A stretch of DNA of 10,846 bases from Funneliformis mosseae (lineage: Eukaryota; Glomeromycota; Glomeromycetes; Glomerales; Glomeraceae). The stretch covers positions 1-10,846 of the forward strand of contig CAJVPP010003754.1 in the NCBI GenBank assembly GCA_910592005.1, given 5' to 3'. Below the pieces are notes generated by a model, which saw only the letters and a program-made list of their open reading frames with translations, ran no database searches and was not told the DNA's origin. Both the position numbers and the translations under genes were made by a program. This document shows, piece after piece, positions 8,476-10,846 of this stretch (its first letter is position 1; each line of letters begins with the position of its first letter).

Positions 8476-9979
8476 ATGTCAAACCAATTTTTAATAAAAT
8501 TAAGTCAAAATTATATTGAGTTGTTAGAGGATGATGAATACTACGATGTTACAATTGGGGTTGGGGAAGATCCTAATGTAAAAAATTCCGTACGCATATG
8601 AATATTTTATGCTATCGTTCTCCATATTTACGAAGAGCTTTAGGTTCAAAACAAAGGAATAATGATATCTTGGCCCATTTGAAGTTGCCATATATTTCAC
8701 CGAAAATCTTTCTAATTATTTTGAAATAAGTTGAAAAACATGAAATGTAATTAATATTTTAAATGTTGAAAAAGATTTTTTTTTTTTTTTTTTGTAATTT
8801 AGATACATTTATGGTGGGATATTTTCATTAGATGATCAAGATGCTTCAGACTTCCTTAAGGTCTTGGTAGCTGCTGATAATCTTTTTCTGCTAGAACTAG
8901 TTGATTATTTACAAAAATATCTAATTGAAAATCAATCAGGGTGGAATGAACAACACTTTGAACTTACTCATCAAACAAGTTTTCAATCAAAAAATTTTTT
9001 GGAGCTACAGAAATTTTGTACAGATTTAATGGCTAAATCACCCGAGAGAATATTTAAGTCGTTTGATTTCGTTTCGCTTTCCGAAAAATCCTTAATATCA
9101 CTTGTTAAAACGAGACGATTTTCAAATGAAGGAAAGTGAAGTTTGGGAATATGTGTTAAAATGGGGACAAGCGCAGAATACTACCATTAATCCTGATCCT
9201 GATACTTGGACAGATAGTGATTTCAAAGGCGTGCAAAATACTTTACAGCATTGTTTGCCTTTAATAAGATTTATTAGCTTATCTTCTAAAGACTTTCTAC
9301 GGAAAGTTCGTCCATATAAAAAACTATTAAAGCATCAACTTTATGAAGATTTATTAGAATCATATATAGATCCTGATAGTGAGCCAGCTGATAGCAACAT
9401 TTTATTGCCTAGGAATGTTAAGATTGATACATTTGTAGATACAAAAATTGTCAATTTAAATATAGTTTCAACGATTTCAAGATGGATTGATAAGATAGAT
9501 TTTAATAGTAAATTCTCCCATTTAAGAGAATTATATTTACCGTATAAATTTAAGTTACTATTGAGAGGAAGTCGAGATGGGTTTACTCCTAAAAAATTTC
9601 ATGCATTGTGTGATAATCAGTTTAATACTGTAACCTTTATTAAAGTAAAAGGAACATCTGAAATTCTGGGAGGATATAATCCTTTGATATGGAAATCTGA
9701 GGATGGTTTTGGTAAAACTAAATATAGCTTTATATTTTCATTTAAACTTGAGGATAACTTCATCAAAGATGCAATTTTGAGCAACATTAAGAATATGGAT
9801 AATGCATTATGGTATAATAAGATAAGCGGACCACGTTTTCGTAAAGATCTTTCAATTAACGAGTTAACAAATTATGATACTTTGTATTGTAAAAAGGACC
9901 ATTATGAAAAAATATAAGGGATACTGACGCTAATTTTTCTTTAGAAGATTATGAAGTATTTCAAGATATTAGAAAATAA
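8476..9979 (+). pseudogene. Broken BTB-BACK-TLDc gene
   Basis: Start at 8476 (MSNQFLIKLS), stop TAA at 9977-9979 (end of the IRDTD...DIRK tail). Parts in order: BTB domain (EDDEYYDVTIGV, then RSPYLRRAL, then KLPYISPKIF, then YIYGG after the intron), BACK-like helices (FLELQKFCTDL, EVWEYVLKWG), linker, TLDc domain from about 9540 (FKLLLRGSRDGF, FHALCDN, EILGGYNPLIWKS, FIFSF). Lesions: one base short in the A run at 8581-8585, giving TGA at 8599-8601; donor of the 77-base intron (8726-8802) is ATAAGT where GTAAGT is expected; one extra A in 9107-9110, giving TGA at 9137-9139; one base short in the A run at 9907-9912, giving TAA at 9915-9917. Intact relatives are substrate adaptors (BTB) joined to a TLDc domain linked to oxidative-stress and V-ATPase roles. 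All indels sit in A runs, so assembly error is a real alternative for those, though not for the splice-site base. Confidence 0.8.
8726..8802 (+). other. Intron of the BTB-BACK-TLDc gene with a mutated donor
   Basis: The acceptor is clear (T-rich tract, then TTTAG before the codons for YIYGG). The point where the donor must fall, just after TTG AA, reads ATAAGT. A single G in place of the first A would give a consensus GTAAGT and an in-phase join. The 77-base length matches the kinase-gene introns. Confidence 0.6.
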
Positions 9980-10612
9980 GTTAATTATTACATTAATTGA
10001 CCTCCGGATGTTTTCGTATAAAAATTTTTTATTAAAATTCGATATGTAACTAATAATAATAATTACATCGAGTCCAATAATTGTAAAGCATTTAGCACTG
10101 TTTAGCTACTTTCGTACAAGAACTGTAATATTCGCTAAAGTGATAACTTATAAATTATTACGTGAAATTATAATGCGAGATTTTTACATATAGCTTGACT
10201 AACACTTTTTTCGCGTTCCGATGTGCGATGTTTCAAATTCTGCATGTGAAAACAATTTATTCTTTTTTTTTGTCATTTGATCTCGAAGGTGATAAATATC
10301 TGTAAATTGCTTTTATATGTTCACAATTTCAACTACAATTTGTAAACATGATATAATGTGATTACAATCATTTCTTCATAATCTCTAGGCCTTCAATTAC
10401 ATCTTTCTTAAAAATAGATATTTTTTTGACCCAAAGTAAAACTTATATAATAATAATGAATTTTATAAGCTATTAGAGTAGAATTTATAAAGTAACTTAG
10501 GTTACTATTTGGAGCTCAGAAATAAAATTTAATACTTCAATTAATAATAATAGAATCACATTTATTTATTTGTTTATAATATTACCGTTGAGCTTAAGAG
10601 TGTACTTCTTAT
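9980..10612. other. AT-rich intergenic stretch, no gene seen
   Basis: There are no open frames of note and no tRNA-like boxes on either strand. A small inverted repeat (AGTAAC at 10491-10496, GTTACT at 10501-10506) is present. Several TAATAATAAT-like runs occur near 10050 and 10455. Confidence 0.5.
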
Positions 10613-10620
10613 TAGGGTTG

Positions 10621-10648
10621 CCTGGCAAAACTCTGAGATTTTGTCAGG
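10621..10648. repeat. Hairpin CCTGGCAAAA / TTTTGTCAGG
   Basis: A ten-base stem with one G-T pair closes an eight-base loop (10631-10638). It sits just inside the TAGGGTTGCC motif. Confidence 0.6.
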
Positions 10649-10689
10649 TAAATCGGGATTAGTTTTTGATGGGTTGCCCTAGTCATTGG

Positions 10690-10846
10690 ACTCGAGTCAA
10701 AAAAAAATTACTCGAGTCAAGTAGAGTCAAGAATACTTTTGACTCGAAGAGTACTCGAGTCAGAATTCAAGTCAGAATTCGAGTATAGGATTCGAGTATC
10801 TGACTCGAGTTAGCATTCGAATACTGTGCATTCGAGTGTTAACTCG
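10690..10846. repeat. Array of ACTCGAGT / ATTCGAGT repeats
   Basis: ACTCGAGT occurs at 10690-10697, 10710-10717, 10753-10760 and 10803-10810. ATTCGAGT occurs at 10777-10784, 10790-10797 and 10830-10837, with ATTCGAAT at 10815-10822. A 12-base tandem pair (CAGAATTCAAGT / CAGAATTCGAGT) lies at 10761-10784. Spacing is irregular, so this is a cluster of a short near-palindromic word and not a simple satellite. It continues past the right edge. Confidence 0.8.

Larger units (their letters stand above)
10613..10846. mobile_element. Possible hAT-like transposon terminus, cut by the window edge
   Basis: TAGGGTTGCC at 10613-10622 fits the loose hAT terminal pattern (C/TAxxG...). It runs into a hairpin and then a repeat array, the kind of subterminal repeats that hAT transposases bind. 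GGGTTGCC recurs at 10671-10678. The eight bases before it (10605-10612, CTTCTTAT) would be the target duplication, but the other end lies outside the window, so neither the terminal repeat nor the duplication can be confirmed. Confidence 0.35.

Noticed and set aside
10225..10250. tRNA B-box-like string near GTTTCAAATTC
   Set aside because: No matching A box, no cloverleaf arms upstream or downstream.
10611..10617. TTAGGG telomere-type motif
   Set aside because: It is a single copy, so it is not telomeric; it is better read as part of the TAGGGTTGCC motif.
10690..10846. CRISPR-like array
   Set aside because: Repeat units are 8-12 bases with irregular gaps and the context is a fungal nuclear genome; it fits a transposon subterminal array better.

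Overview
The window looks like nuclear DNA of an arbuscular mycorrhizal fungus (Glomeromycetes, Rhizophagus-like). This rests on very AT-rich DNA with long A/T runs, short GT-AG introns (69-99 nt), and four gene families known to be hugely expanded in that group: tyrosine-kinase-like/Sel1 proteins, BTB-BACK-TLDc proteins, Crinkler-type NTPase-nuclease proteins and Crypton-derived DUF3504 recombinase-like proteins. Families were recognised from memory of their motifs; no search was run.

Layout. 1-1125 is mostly AT-rich spacer with one unassigned GC-richer open stretch on the minus strand (520-942). 1126-2911 (minus) is a badly decayed P-loop NTPase plus PD-(D/E)xK nuclease-like gene, with many frame changes and apparent loss of the Walker B part. 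3278-3781 (minus) is a relic of a DUF3504/Crypton-type gene that keeps its two ends but has lost most of the recombinase core. 3984-4127 is a small inverted-repeat block just upstream of the main gene.

4302-7999 (plus) is the only intact gene. It has eight exons that join in phase into 1,047 codons. The predicted protein is a canonical kinase, then a four-helix-bundle region resembling the MLKL N-terminal domain, then a second kinase fold that looks like a pseudokinase (no glycine loop, DFG changed to NFK), then Sel1-like repeats. One polypeptide thus carries a RIPK-like kinase and an MLKL-like bundle-plus-pseudokinase, with a repeat scaffold at the end.

8476-9979 (plus) is a BTB-BACK-TLDc gene broken by three one-base frame changes in A runs and a lost splice donor. 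From 10613 to the right edge there is a possible hAT-like transposon end: a TAGGGTTGCC start, a hairpin, and an array of ACTCGAGT-type repeats cut by the window edge.

The genes do not form an operon or pathway. The region reads as a birth-and-death zone of fast-evolving multigene families next to mobile-element debris: one intact gene among three broken ones.
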